NCBI RefSeq assembly: GCF_019207085.1
Contig: NZ_JAATOM010000007.1
Coordinates: 219,379 to 283,378, forward strand
Direction of reading: 5' to 3'
DNA: 64,000 bases
Source: Variovorax sp. dw_308
Lineage (GTDB): Bacteria > Pseudomonadota > Gammaproteobacteria > Burkholderiales > Burkholderiaceae_C
Below, one piece after another: positions 1 through 8,786 of this stretch. The notes below the pieces were generated by a model. That model was not told the origin of the DNA. It saw only the letters and a program-made list of their open reading frames with translations, and did no database searches. Position 1 is the stretch's first letter; each line of letters starts with the position of its first letter. The position numbers were made by a program, and so were the translations under genes.

Positions 1-5
1 GCAAG

Positions 6-899
6 ATGTCACTCGCATCCCTCGCCCGGACCCATCCCCGCGTCGTGGACTGGAGCATCCGCCTCGACCGCGCACCCGCCGCGGGCTGGCTCGCGTTGCA
101 AGCGGCGGCTCTGGCGCCGACCTGGCTCTGGATGGCCGCCCGCCTGCGCGACGGTTCCGACGATCCGCTGGGGCTGCTGGCCCTCGGCGCACTGGCGGTG
201 CTGGCATGGCACACGCGGCGCGACCTGCGCGCCTCGCCGCGCCTCGGCTGGCTTGCGCTGGCGATGCTCGGCACGATCGCGGCCACGCTGCTGCGGCCAT
301 GGCTGCCGCCGCTGGTCTCGGGCCTGCTGGCGGTGCTGGCGCTGGCATGCGGGCTCTCAGCCTTCCTGCCGCGCCGCGTGGCCCTGCTGCCCGTGGCGGG
401 CCTGGCCGTGCTCGCGTTGCCGCTGTTGTCCTCCCTGCAGTTCTATGCGGGCTATCCATTGCGCGTGATCACGGCCGAAGCCAGCCGCTGGCTGCTCGCG
501 CCGGCCTTCAGCGTGATGCGCGAAGGCAGCACCTTGTTCGTCGACGGCCGCATGGTCATCGTCGATGCGCCCTGCTCCGGCGTGCAGATGGTGTGGCTCG
601 GCTACTTCAGCGCCTGCACGGTCGCCTTGTGGGCCGGTCGCAGCGACCGCGACTTTCTCGCGCGCCTGCCCGTGGTGAGCCTGTTCGTGATGGCGGGCAA
701 CATCGTGCGCAATGCAGTGCTCGTGGCCTGCGAAGGCGCCGGTCGGCCGCTCGCGCCGTGGGCGCACGAGACGCTGGGCTTGATCGTGCTCTCGATCGTC
801 TGCGGCGGCATCGCATGGGCCGTGTCGTCGCGCCGCATGCGCGCCGCCGCGCAACCCTTCCCCTTTCACGGAGGCCGCCATGTCGATGCAGTTGCTTGA
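6..899 (+). CDS. Exosortase family protein (membrane transpeptidase)
   Basis: Multi-pass membrane protein of 297 residues, the usual exosortase length. The three family catalytic residues are visible: Cys190 in DAPCSGVQMVWLGYF, Arg235 in GNIVRNAVLV and His254 in HETLGL, each in a hydrophobic segment. Exosortases cleave and re-anchor C-terminally tagged (PEP-CTERM type) exported proteins, usually linked to exopolysaccharide synthesis. It overlaps the next gene by 20 bases, so the two are co-transcribed. The start lies five bases from the window edge, so a longer N terminus cannot be excluded. The subfamily (XrtQ is my first guess) is not settled, and no PEP-CTERM substrate is seen in this window. 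Confidence 0.85.
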   Translation: MSLASLARTHPRVVDWSIRLDRAPAAGWLALQAAALAPTWLWMAARLRDGSDDPLGLLALGALAVLAWHTRRDLRASPRLGWLALAMLGTIAATLLRPWLPPLVSGLLAVLALACGLSAFLPRRVALLPVAGLAVLALPLLSSLQFYAGYPLRVITAEASRWLLAPAFSVMREGSTLFVDGRMVIVDAPCSGVQMVWLGYFSACTVALWAGRSDRDFLARLPVVSLFVMAGNIVRNAVLVACEGAGRPLAPWAHETLGLIVLSIVCGGIAWAVSSRRMRAAAQPFPFHGGRHVDAVA

Positions 900-1461
900 T
901 CGCTTGCTGTTCGCCAACCATTTCATGCAGCGCATTGCGCACAAGGCGGCCTTCGCGGCGGCCATGGTGCTGTGCATCGCCTGGTGCGCCGCCACGGCGG
1001 TGCACGCACCGGCGGCCCCCGCTGTCGCGCAGCCGGCCACATCCACGGCGTGGCCCGACACCTGGGACGGCGCACGCCTGCGTCCCCTGGCGCTCAGCGA
1101 GGTGGAGCAGCGCTTTGCCGAACACTTCCCGGGCGACATCGCCCGTATGACCGACGGCGCGCAAACCCTTGTGCTGCGCGAAGTGCGTACACCCACGCGC
1201 ATGCTGCATCCGGCAGCCGACTGCTATCGCGCGCTCGGCTATCGCATCGACGAGGCGCGGCTGGAACGCGACCCACGCGAGCGGCTGTGGCGCTGCTTCC
1301 TCGCGGACAGGCCCGGCACGCCCAGGTTGCGCGTGTGCGAACGCATCGTCGACGCGGCAGGCGCCGCCTTCACCGACACGTCGGCCTGGTACTGGGCGGC
1401 GGCCAGCGGCAAGTCCACGGGGCCATGGCAGGCCATCACGACGGCACGGGTGGTCGAATGA
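880..1461 (+). CDS. Exosortase-associated exported protein, EpsI-like
   Basis: A 193-residue protein with an N-terminal hydrophobic segment (about residues 22-42) and a soluble remainder. The motif HPAADCYRALGY (110-121) resembles the EpsI signature, where a His and a Cys sit in an 'H-P..CY...G' context. EpsI domains accompany exosortases in exopolysaccharide loci, sometimes fused to them. A clear GGAGG precedes the ATG. The start lies inside the end of the exosortase gene, in another frame, which fits translational coupling. The function of EpsI is not well established. The family assignment rests on the motif and the neighbour. Confidence 0.65.
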   Translation: MSMQLLDRLLFANHFMQRIAHKAAFAAAMVLCIAWCAATAVHAPAAPAVAQPATSTAWPDTWDGARLRPLALSEVEQRFAEHFPGDIARMTDGAQTLVLREVRTPTRMLHPAADCYRALGYRIDEARLERDPRERLWRCFLADRPGTPRLRVCERIVDAAGAAFTDTSAWYWAAASGKSTGPWQAITTARVVE

Positions 1462-1476
1462 AACATGCACTTCTTG

Positions 1477-1512
1477 CCCCCTCTCCCTCTGGGGAGAGGG
1501 TTGGGATGAGGG
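1477..1512. repeat. REP-like palindromic element, copy 1
   Basis: A hairpin with arms CCCTCTCC / GGGAGAGGG followed by TTGGGATGAGGG, directly after the exosortase partner gene. The same element occurs twice, inverted, at 6807-6914. It could act as an mRNA 3' end stabiliser or terminator-like structure; no T-tract follows. Confidence 0.7.
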
Positions 1513-1621
1513 CTCCGTGCCATTGATCATTCAGGGCGATGGACAGGCCCGATGCCCTCGCCCCGCCCCCTTGCTGCAAAGGCCCAACTGGCGACGCCCT
1601 GGGCGGGGCCGATTTTCGGCA

Positions 1622-1627
1622 TATAAT
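1622..1627 (+). promoter_or_regulatory. -10 box of the tRNA-Gly promoter
   Basis: A perfect TATAAT lies 15 bases before the tRNA 5' end. I find no good -35 hexamer at 16-18 bases upstream. Confidence 0.6.
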
Positions 1628-1642
1628 CATCGGCTCGGAAAC

Positions 1643-1718
1643 GCGGGAATAGCTCAGTTGGTAGAGCGCAACCTTGCCAAGGTTGAGGTCGAGAGTTCGA
1701 GACTCTTTTCCCGCTCCA
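1643..1718 (+). tRNA. tRNA-Gly (anticodon GCC)
   Basis: A 76-base cloverleaf. The acceptor stem is GCGGGAA paired with TTCCCGC, and the D-arm contains AGCTCAGTTGGTAGAGC. The anticodon stem CAACC/GGTTG encloses the loop TTGCCAA, giving anticodon GCC. The T-arm contains GTTCGAGAC. The discriminator T and an encoded CCA end follow. It is a single gene, not part of a tRNA cluster in this window, and it decodes GGC and GGT. Confidence 0.97.
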
Positions 1719-1727
1719 GTTTTCTTT

Positions 1728-1757
1728 ATCGCAGTCCACCGGACTGCGATTTCATTT
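1728..1757 (+). terminator. Terminator of tRNA-Gly
   Basis: A perfect 10-bp stem ATCGCAGTCC / GGACTGCGAT with a 3-base loop, followed by TTCATTT. Confidence 0.75.
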
Positions 1758-2133
1758 GTGCATTGCACTTCGCACCGCCTGAACTCGCTCGGGCCGCTGC
1801 CGGAACACCTGGCTCGCGTGCGACAAGATCCCAAAGCCTGACGACAACGCCTGTCGATCATCGCGCGATGCGCTTTCACAGGGGCCCGCCCCCCCTGCAT
1901 GCCGGTGCAGTGTTTCTCGCTTGGCAGCACTTGATAAGGCCCATGGATTTGTCGTTCCGGCCAGGCGCAAGCCACCGTGATACCCGAAGGTATCGCGAGG
2001 ACTTGCAACAACACCAAGGCGGCAAGGACGCGGTTCATCGACCCTCCGGATCGGCTGGACGGCTATGGTGCCGTCGCGCCGCTGTGGCAAGCTCGCATGC
2101 CGCAACTCAACGACTTCGACGAGACTGCACCCC
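1758..2133. other. Non-coding gap
   Basis: About 375 bases between the tRNA terminator and the glycosyltransferase gene. Reading frames here have no recognisable product, and the longest also run through the tRNA. I see no repeat or RNA motif. Confidence 0.5.
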
Positions 2134-3390
2134 GTGAAGAAGATCCTGCGCTACCTGCTCTACGTGGGCCTGGCCCTGGGCGTGACGGCGGCCGTGGCCG
2201 TCGTGCTGATCGTCAAGATCGCGCTGGCGCCAGCGGCCGGGGAGTGGGCGACGCGGGTGCAGGCCGGGCCGATCGGGTTCGACGTCGGCGTGCCGACGGT
2301 GATCCGCGTGGCCACCGCGCCATGGTTCGCGCCCTGGCTGGACGGCCGCTCCCTCGGTACCCGCTACGGCCCGGTCCGCTTTGCCTGGAACGACCCGAAG
2401 CAGACCCTCGAACTGGTCTGCGCCCCCTGCAGCGCCACCGTGCCCGAACTCGGCGCCAAGCCCATCAGCGTCGACCGCCTGCGCATCACCGTGCACCGCG
2501 ACGTCGTCGTGCTGACCGGCACGCTGGAGGCCATGACGCCCGGCTCCACCGCCTCGACGCTGCGCGGCCATTGGGACGGCCGGCTCTCGCAGACCAAGCT
2601 GCAACTCAACGTCGACATGGACGAAGGGCCGATCGACAAGTGGTATGCCGTGTTCGCGCCGGCCGTGCCCGACCTGCAGCGCGCACGCATCGGCGGCGCG
2701 ATGTCCTTGCGCGCGCAACTCGCGCTTCCGGCCGACAGCTTCACGGTGCAGCCGAAGATCTCGCAGTTCACCGTCGAGGGGCTGGGCACCGATGTGTTGC
2801 TGAGCAACCGCAGCAGTTGCGGCCCGTCGGCCAGGCTGTCGCCGGAGAGTTGGCTGGCGCGCGCGGTCATCGCAGCGGAAGACCAGCGCTTCTTCGAGCA
2901 TCCGGGCTACGACCTGACCGAACTGGGTGCCGCAGCCGCCGCCAACCAGAAGGCCGGCCAGATCGCGCGCGGCGGAAGCACCATCAACCAGCAACTCGCC
3001 AAGATGCTGGTCACCGGCAGCGAACGCACCGGCGAGCGCAAGCTGCGCGAGATGCTCTATGCGGTCGAGATGGAACAGACGCTCGGCAAGGCCCGCATCC
3101 TGCAGATCTACCTCGACAACGCGCCCTGGGGCGACGGCATCTGCGGCGCCGAGGCGGCAGCGCGGCGCTACTTCAAGCGCGGCGCGGCGCGGCTCGACCC
3201 CTCGCAGGCCGTGTGGCTGGCCGCGATGCTGCACAAGCCCGATGCCGAACTCGCCGACTGGAAGCGCACGGGCAACATCAACACCGCGCGCGCCAAGTGG
3301 GTGGCCGAGAACATGCACACCGTGAGCAAGGGCCAACGCGATGCGACGGCGCGCACAGTGGCCAACGCCCGCTTCGCTCCACCGCCCTGA
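2134..3390 (+). CDS. Family 51 peptidoglycan glycosyltransferase-domain protein
   Basis: The protein has 418 residues from a GTG start chosen because an uncleaved signal anchor (ILRYLLYVGLALGVTAAVAV) begins just after it; an in-frame ATG 69 bases upstream would put 23 implausible residues first. The C-terminal half is a GT51 transglycosylase domain. The catalytic Glu is at about 249 in AAEDQRFFEHPGYD, followed by GGSTINQQLAK and a QIYLDNAPWG block. No penicillin-binding transpeptidase domain follows, so this is a monofunctional-type enzyme that would polymerise lipid II. The N-terminal 200 residues are a periplasmic region I do not recognise. It is longer than MtgA (about 240 residues), so it should not be named mtgA. 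Confidence 0.85.
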   Translation: MKKILRYLLYVGLALGVTAAVAVVLIVKIALAPAAGEWATRVQAGPIGFDVGVPTVIRVATAPWFAPWLDGRSLGTRYGPVRFAWNDPKQTLELVCAPCSATVPELGAKPISVDRLRITVHRDVVVLTGTLEAMTPGSTASTLRGHWDGRLSQTKLQLNVDMDEGPIDKWYAVFAPAVPDLQRARIGGAMSLRAQLALPADSFTVQPKISQFTVEGLGTDVLLSNRSSCGPSARLSPESWLARAVIAAEDQRFFEHPGYDLTELGAAAAANQKAGQIARGGSTINQQLAKMLVTGSERTGERKLREMLYAVEMEQTLGKARILQIYLDNAPWGDGICGAEAAARRYFKRGAARLDPSQAVWLAAMLHKPDAELADWKRTGNINTARAKWVAENMHTVSKGQRDATARTVANARFAPPP

Positions 3391-3393
3391 GGA

Positions 3394-4191
3394 ATGACAC
3401 AGGAAGACACCGAGGCGATCGAACGCGCCACCTTGGCGGCCGTCGCGCCGCGCGCCGTGGAGGAACTCGACGGATGGCTGCTGCCCTTCGACAGCGGAAC
3501 GGTCGGCCGCGCGAAATCCGCCGTGCCGCTGCGCCATGAAGCGCCGGCGGACGCCGCCGGGCTGGCCGAATGGATCGGGCAACGCTATGCCGCGCAGGGC
3601 TTGCGGGCCGCGTTCCGCATCGCCGACCTGGCTTGCTTTGATGCCCTTCACGTAGCCCTGCAGGAACGCGGCTGCCAGCGCGGCAAGCCCACCCTCACCC
3701 AGACGGGCGACCTGCGCGCGCTGCTCGCGCTCGCCCCCGGCGCACCAGGCGACGTCGACACGGCGCCCGACGCCGGCTGGGCCTCGGTCTTCCTCGGCGA
3801 GGGCTTCGACCCGGTCGATGGCGAAAGCCGCGTCCAGGCCTTGAGCCGCGCCGCCGGCACGCTGTTCGGCAGCGTACGGGAAGACGGCCGCACCGTCGCC
3901 GCCGGGGCGATGGCGCTGGGCCACGGCTGGGCCAGCCTGCACGGCATGCGCACGGAGCAATCGGCATGGGGGCGCGGCCTCGCCGGACGGGTGATGGCCG
4001 GGCTGGCGCGAGCCGCCCTGGCGCGTGGCTACCAGCGGGTGTTCCTGCAGGTCGAGGCCGGCAACGCGCCGGCGCTGGCCCTGTACCGGCGCGCGGGGTT
4101 CACTTCGCAATGGACCTATGAATACTGGACGCAAGACCCTGTCGGCACGCATGTCGGCGCCACACCCGGCGCAGAACTGACCGGCCGCTGA
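3394..4191 (+). CDS. GNAT family N-acetyltransferase
   Basis: The 265-residue protein has its acetyltransferase fold in the C-terminal half. The acetyl-CoA loop region is at about residues 190-205 (SAWGRGLAGRVMAGL), followed by FLQVEAGNAPALALYRRAGF, the characteristic last helix and strand of the fold. The N-terminal half resembles the degenerate GNAT repeat found in two-domain members. It starts four bases after the glycosyltransferase stop, with GAGG just upstream, so it is probably co-transcribed. The substrate cannot be told from the sequence. Confidence 0.85.
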   Translation: MTQEDTEAIERATLAAVAPRAVEELDGWLLPFDSGTVGRAKSAVPLRHEAPADAAGLAEWIGQRYAAQGLRAAFRIADLACFDALHVALQERGCQRGKPTLTQTGDLRALLALAPGAPGDVDTAPDAGWASVFLGEGFDPVDGESRVQALSRAAGTLFGSVREDGRTVAAGAMALGHGWASLHGMRTEQSAWGRGLAGRVMAGLARAALARGYQRVFLQVEAGNAPALALYRRAGFTSQWTYEYWTQDPVGTHVGATPGAELTGR

Positions 4192-4247
4192 GCCTCGCGA
4201 AGCGCCCGATCGTGGTGCATCCGGCGCGCCGCGTGGTAGCGCGCGCA

Positions 4248-4263
4248 TTGGCACATGTCTTGC
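4248..4263 (+). promoter_or_regulatory. Possible sigma-54 promoter
   Basis: TTGGCAC, five bases, then TTGC, with the GG and GC dinucleotides exactly 10 bases apart as in -24/-12 promoters. The predicted start of transcription (about 4275) falls at or after the annotated ATG of the next gene, which argues against it unless translation starts further in. Confidence 0.3.
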
Positions 4264-4270
4264 GATTGTC

Positions 4271-5365
4271 ATGTCAATGCAAACTGTCGCCACCCCTCCT
4301 CCTGCGGCTGTTGAGATCGTCGCGCTGACCAAGCGTTATGCGGCCGGCACGCCTGCTGCCGTCGACCAGATCGACCTGCGCATCGAAAGCGGCAGCTATT
4401 GCTGCCTGCTCGGCCCCTCCGGCTGCGGCAAGAGCACCACGCTGCGCATGATCGCCGGGCATGAATCGGTCTCCACCGGGGACGTGCTTCTGGACAACCG
4501 CAACATCACCAACCTGCCCGCCGCGGCGCGCGGCACGGCCATGATGTTCCAGAGCTTCGCGCTGTTCCCGCACCTCTCCGCGCTCGACAACGTGGCCTTC
4601 AGCCTGAAGATGAAGGGCGTCGGGAAGAACGAGCGCCACAAGCGCGCCGGCAACCTGCTCGAACGCGTCGCCATGGGTCACCTGGCCGACCGCAAGCCGG
4701 CCGAGCTCTCCGGCGGCCAGCAGCAACGCGTCGCGCTGGCCCGCGCGCTCATCACCGAACCGCGCGTGCTGCTGCTGGACGAACCGCTGTCGGCGCTCGA
4801 CCCCTTCCTGCGCATCCAGATGCGCGCCGAGCTGCGCCGCTGGCAGAAGGAGCTGGGGCTCACCTTCATCCATGTCACGCACTCGCAGGAAGAAGCGATG
4901 GCGCTGGCCGACACCATGGTCGTGATGAACCACGGCCTGATCGAACAGGTCGGCTCGCCGCACGCCGTCTACAACCATCCGTCGAGCGAGTTCGTCGCAC
5001 GCTTCATGGGCGGGCACAACGTCATCGATACGCCCGCAGGCCCCATCGCGGTGCGCAACGATCACATGCGCATTCGTGGTGCAGACGAGTCCGGCCTTGG
5101 TGCGGTGATCACCGATGTGGAATACCAGGGCACCTACGTGCTGCTCGGGCTGGAAGTCACGCAGGCCGCCGACGGGCGCAAAGGCGTGTCGGTGCTGCTC
5201 AACGAGTCGACCTTCCTGGGGCATCCGTACAGCGCAGGCGACCACGTCACGCTGTCGTGGGACGCCGCGGATGCCCGGGTGCTCGGGCCGGGTGTCAAGC
5301 GGCCTTCCGCACGCAGCACCCCCGGCCGCACGCCGCGGGATGAACTGGCTGCGGAAGCGGCCTGA
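4271..5365 (+). CDS. ABC transporter ATP-binding protein, polyamine (PotA-like) type
   Basis: The 364-residue ATPase belongs to the spermidine/putrescine class of importers. Walker A is GPSGCGKST (48-56), the Q-loop is near MMFQSFALFP, the signature is LSGGQQQ (146-152), Walker B is VLLLDEP (166-172), the D-loop is SALD, and the switch His is in HVTHSQEEA. A C-terminal TOBE-type domain follows from about residue 260. It heads an operon with a binding protein, two permeases and a racemase homologue, so it energises uptake of a small cationic or amino-acid-like solute. The substrate is unknown. An alternative ATG lies six bases in. Confidence 0.93.
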   Translation: MSMQTVATPPPAAVEIVALTKRYAAGTPAAVDQIDLRIESGSYCCLLGPSGCGKSTTLRMIAGHESVSTGDVLLDNRNITNLPAAARGTAMMFQSFALFPHLSALDNVAFSLKMKGVGKNERHKRAGNLLERVAMGHLADRKPAELSGGQQQRVALARALITEPRVLLLDEPLSALDPFLRIQMRAELRRWQKELGLTFIHVTHSQEEAMALADTMVVMNHGLIEQVGSPHAVYNHPSSEFVARFMGGHNVIDTPAGPIAVRNDHMRIRGADESGLGAVITDVEYQGTYVLLGLEVTQAADGRKGVSVLLNESTFLGHPYSAGDHVTLSWDAADARVLGPGVKRPSARSTPGRTPRDELAAEAA

Positions 5366-5520
5366 AGCGCATGGCTTCCACGCGCCTCGACGTCGTGCGC
5401 CCGCCGTCTCCCGTGGCAACCGCCTGTCGCCCCTGCAGCGGTCCGACGCCGGGCTGACCCCGACTCCTTGCGCTTTTCACGTTGCTTTCCCTGTTCACCA
5501 CCAACTCTGGAGGCCTTCCC

Positions 5521-6801
5521 ATGTCCGACCCGACCGATTCTTCCAACCAAGGCATCCAACGCCGCGCGCTCGTCAAGGGCGGCGCGGGCCTCGCCGGCAT
5601 CCTGGCCACGGGCATGGCCCCCTTCGTCCACGCGCAGGAAAAGATCGTGCTGCGCTACCTCGGCACCGCGGTGAACCAGGACAAGGCCATCGGCGAGAAG
5701 TTCAAGGCCGACACCGGCATCGAGATCCAGTACGTGGCCGTGACCACCGACGACGTGACCAAGCGCGCCGTCACCGCGCCCAACAGCTTCGACCTGATCG
5801 ACACCGAGTTCTTCTCGCTCAAGAAGATCGTGCCCACCGGCAACCTCAAGGGCATCGACACCAAGAAGATCAAGAACGCCGACAAGATCACGTCGCTGTT
5901 CACCAAGGGCGAAGTCGCCGGCAAGAAGGTCGGCGACCAGGGCACGGCACCGAAGAAGGTGATCTACCTCGAAGGCGAGAAGTCGAAGAAGTTCTCGGCC
6001 ACGCCGACGCAGTTCATGTCGTTGATCCCGACCACCTACAACGCCGACACGCTGGGCATCCGCCCCGACCTGATCAAGCGCCCGATCGACTCGTGGGCCG
6101 AGCTGCTGAACCCCGAGTTCAAGGGCAAGGCCGCGATCCTGAACATCCCATCGATCGGCATCATGGACGCGGCCATGGTGGTGGAAGCCAAGGGCATCCA
6201 CAAGTACGCCGACAAGGGCAACATGACCAAGCAGGAGATCGACCTCACGATCAAGACGCTGATCGAAGCCAAGAAGGCCGGCCAGTTCCGCGCGCTGTGG
6301 AAGGACTTCAACGAGTCGGTCAACCTGATGGCCTCGGGCGAGGTGGTGATTCAGTCGATGTGGTCGCCCGCCGTGACCGCCGTGCGCACCAAGGGCATCG
6401 CCTGCAACTTCCAGCCGCTGAAGGAAGGCTATCGCGCCTGGGCCGCCGGTTTCGGCCTGCCGGCCACCTTGAGCGGCAAGAAGCTCGACGGCGCCTATGA
6501 ATTCATCAACTGGTTCCTCGACGGATGGGCCGGCGCCTACCTCAACCGCCAGGGCTACTACAGCGCTGTGCTGGACACCGCCAAGACCAAGATGGAGGCC
6601 TACGAGTGGGCCTACTGGATGGAAGGCAAGCCCGCCACGCAGGACATCAAGAGCCCGCAAGGCGACGTGCTGGCCAAGACCGGCTCGGTGCGCGACGGCG
6701 GCAGCTACGAGCAGCGCATGGGCGGCATCGCCTGCTGGAACGCGGTGATGGACGAGAACGAGTACATGGTCCGCAAGTGGAATGAATTCGTCGCCGCCTG
6801 A
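5521..6801 (+). CDS. Extracellular solute-binding protein of the polyamine-type ABC importer
   Basis: The protein has 426 residues from an ATG preceded by a strong GGAGG, eight bases away. The N terminus carries a twin-arginine-like signal (QRRALVKGGAGLAGILATG, cleavage near HAQ), so it may be exported folded through Tat. The body is a PotD/PotF-like periplasmic binding protein. It follows the ATPase by 155 bases and is separated from the permeases by a large inverted repeat. That arrangement often gives the binding protein a higher mRNA level than the membrane parts. Specificity is not resolved by sequence alone. Confidence 0.9.
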   Translation: MSDPTDSSNQGIQRRALVKGGAGLAGILATGMAPFVHAQEKIVLRYLGTAVNQDKAIGEKFKADTGIEIQYVAVTTDDVTKRAVTAPNSFDLIDTEFFSLKKIVPTGNLKGIDTKKIKNADKITSLFTKGEVAGKKVGDQGTAPKKVIYLEGEKSKKFSATPTQFMSLIPTTYNADTLGIRPDLIKRPIDSWAELLNPEFKGKAAILNIPSIGIMDAAMVVEAKGIHKYADKGNMTKQEIDLTIKTLIEAKKAGQFRALWKDFNESVNLMASGEVVIQSMWSPAVTAVRTKGIACNFQPLKEGYRAWAAGFGLPATLSGKKLDGAYEFINWFLDGWAGAYLNRQGYYSAVLDTAKTKMEAYEWAYWMEGKPATQDIKSPQGDVLAKTGSVRDGGSYEQRMGGIACWNAVMDENEYMVRKWNEFVAA

Positions 6802-6806
6802 TTGAC

Positions 6807-6914
6807 TCCCTCTCCCCTGCGGGGAGAGGGTTGGGGTGAGGGCGGCGGTGGTTGATGCAGTGCCTTCGTAACCGCCGCCAGCCCTCACCCTGCCCTCTCC
6901 CGGAGGGAGAGGGG
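6807..6914. repeat. Inverted pair of REP-like elements forming a cruciform
   Basis: Two copies of the 1477 element face each other, with CCCTCTCC/GGGAGAGGG hairpins at 6808-6830 and 6893-6914. Between them GTGAGGGCGGCGGT (6837-6850) pairs with the segment ending at 6889, with one unpaired base. It lies between the binding-protein gene and the first permease gene, the position where REP elements protect upstream mRNA in maltose-type operons. Confidence 0.75.
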
Positions 6915-6931
6915 AAAGACCTCGCAACACC

Positions 6932-7849
6932 ATGAGCGCACCAGCATCTTCCGGCCATACCGCCTCCATGCCCACCCACACCATCAAGGCGTGGTGGCAG
7001 GCGGCGCCGTTCGCGCTGGTGTTCCTCCTCTTCTTCCTGATTCCACTGGCCTTGATCGCGATGGTCAGCCTGTGGAACTTCAACGAATACGAGCTGATCC
7101 CGGCCGTCACGTTGCGCAACTACCTGAGCATCTTCGAAGGCTGCTCGCACCTCACCGACAACGGCGACTACTGCGTCACGCTCAGCACCTACATCAGCAC
7201 GCTCAAGTTCTGCTTGCTGGTCTGGGGCATCACGCTGCTGCTCGGCTTTAGCGTCGCGTACTTCCTCGCGTTCCACATCCGGTCACCGGGCATGCAGACG
7301 ATCCTGTTCGTGCTGTGCACGGTGCCGTTCTGGACCTCCAACGTGATCCGCATGATCTCGTGGGTGCCGCTCCTGGGCCGCAACGGCCTGGTCAACGACT
7401 TCCTGATGGGCCTGGGCCTGGTGGCCCAGCCGGTCGAGTGGCTGCTGTTCTCCGATTTCTCGGTGGTGCTGGCCTTCGTGCACCTCTACACGATGTTCAT
7501 GATCGTGCCGATCTTCAATTCGATGATGCGCATCGACCGTTCGCTGCTCGAGGCGGCCAGCGACTCCGGCGCATCGGGTTGGCAGACCCTCTGGAACGTG
7601 ATCGTGCCGCTGTCGCGCACCGGCATCCTGATCGGCTCGATCTTCGTCATCACGATCGTCATGGGCGACTTCGTGACCATCGGCGTGATGGGCGGCCAGC
7701 AGATCGCCTCTATCGGCAAGATCATCCAGGTGCAGACCTCGTATCTGCAGTTCCCGCTGGCGGCGGCGAATGCGGTGATCCTGCTGGCAGTGGTGCTGAT
7801 GATCATCTGGGGGCTGACGCGGCTCGTCGACATCCGCAAGGAGCTTTGA
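6932..7849 (+). CDS. ABC transporter permease 1 (PotB-like)
   Basis: The 305-residue inner-membrane protein has about six hydrophobic segments. The EAA loop signature is LLEAASDSGASGWQTLWNVIVP (centred near residue 210), which contacts the ATPase. N-terminal cytoplasmic residues precede the first membrane helix (FALVFLLFFLIPLALIAMV). It is part of the importer operon and probably forms a heterodimer with the next gene product. An insert rich in Cys and Asp between helices 1 and 2 is periplasmic. Confidence 0.92.
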   Translation: MSAPASSGHTASMPTHTIKAWWQAAPFALVFLLFFLIPLALIAMVSLWNFNEYELIPAVTLRNYLSIFEGCSHLTDNGDYCVTLSTYISTLKFCLLVWGITLLLGFSVAYFLAFHIRSPGMQTILFVLCTVPFWTSNVIRMISWVPLLGRNGLVNDFLMGLGLVAQPVEWLLFSDFSVVLAFVHLYTMFMIVPIFNSMMRIDRSLLEAASDSGASGWQTLWNVIVPLSRTGILIGSIFVITIVMGDFVTIGVMGGQQIASIGKIIQVQTSYLQFPLAAANAVILLAVVLMIIWGLTRLVDIRKEL

Positions 7850-7864
7850 CATGGAGCACACCGC

Positions 7865-8755
7865 ATGAGACTCCCCATCGGAGAACACCGCGCCCCCGGC
7901 TTCTGGCCGCTGGCCTTCGTCTTCGGCCTGTTCGTGCTGTTCCTCTACGGCCCGATGATCACCATCTTCGTGCTGAGCTTCCAGGGACCCGAGGGTGGAC
8001 TGACCTTTCCGCTGCGCGGCGTCTCGCTGCACTGGTTCCAGAAGCTGGCCGAAGGGCTGGGCACCGTCGACATCGGCGCGGCCTTCCGGCGCTCGCTGAT
8101 GCTCGGCGCCGTCGTCATGCTCTTCACCGTCGTGCTGTCGGTGCTCGCGGGCCTCGCGTTCCGCAAGAAGCTCAAGGGCGGCAACGCGGTGTTCTTCATC
8201 ACGGTGGCCAGCCTGATCATGCCGTCGATCATCGTGTCGCTCGGCATCGGCCTGCAGTTCCGGCTGCTCGACACCGGCATCAAGGACCTGCTCACCGCCA
8301 TGGATGCCACCAGCACGCTGGAGAACTACGGCACTGCGCTCGGCCTGCTCACCTCGGCGCTCGGTGCGCATCTCACCTGGACGCTGCCCTTTGGCCTCCT
8401 GATCATGTTCGCCGTGTTCAACCGCTTCAACCCGGCTTACGAAGAGGCCGCACGCGACCTCGGCGCGACGCCATGGCAATCGTTCCAGCACGTGGTGCTT
8501 CCGCTGATCGGGCCGTCGATCGTCGGTATCGGCATGTTCGGCTTCACGCTGAGCTGGGACGAGATCGCGCGCACCTCGCAGGCCATCGGCGACGTCAACA
8601 CGCTGCCGCTCGAACTGCAGGGGCTGACCTCGACCGTCACCACCCCATCGATCTACGCACTCGGCACCGTAACCACCATCGTGTCCTTCGCGGTCATGGG
8701 CATTGCGCTCGGCGCAGCCGCGCTGCTGCGGCGCCGCTCGGCCCGGAAGAAGTGA
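7865..8755 (+). CDS. ABC transporter permease 2 (PotC-like)
   Basis: The 296-residue inner-membrane protein has six predicted helices. Its EAA loop is EEAARDLGATPWQSFQHVVLP (near residue 195). The first helix is FWPLAFVFGLFVLFLYGPMI. It begins 15 bases after the first permease gene, with GGAGC upstream of the ATG. It ends with a basic tail (RRRSARKK). It completes the importer made by the three preceding genes. Confidence 0.92.
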   Translation: MRLPIGEHRAPGFWPLAFVFGLFVLFLYGPMITIFVLSFQGPEGGLTFPLRGVSLHWFQKLAEGLGTVDIGAAFRRSLMLGAVVMLFTVVLSVLAGLAFRKKLKGGNAVFFITVASLIMPSIIVSLGIGLQFRLLDTGIKDLLTAMDATSTLENYGTALGLLTSALGAHLTWTLPFGLLIMFAVFNRFNPAYEEAARDLGATPWQSFQHVVLPLIGPSIVGIGMFGFTLSWDEIARTSQAIGDVNTLPLELQGLTSTVTTPSIYALGTVTTIVSFAVMGIALGAAALLRRRSARKK

Positions 8756-8786
8756 GCCCGGAAGCGACCGCTAAACTGAGCGCGCC

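Noticed and set aside
1436..2038. A minus-strand frame with a signal-like N terminus
   Set aside because: It runs through the tRNA-Gly gene and its terminator, so it cannot be a normal gene.
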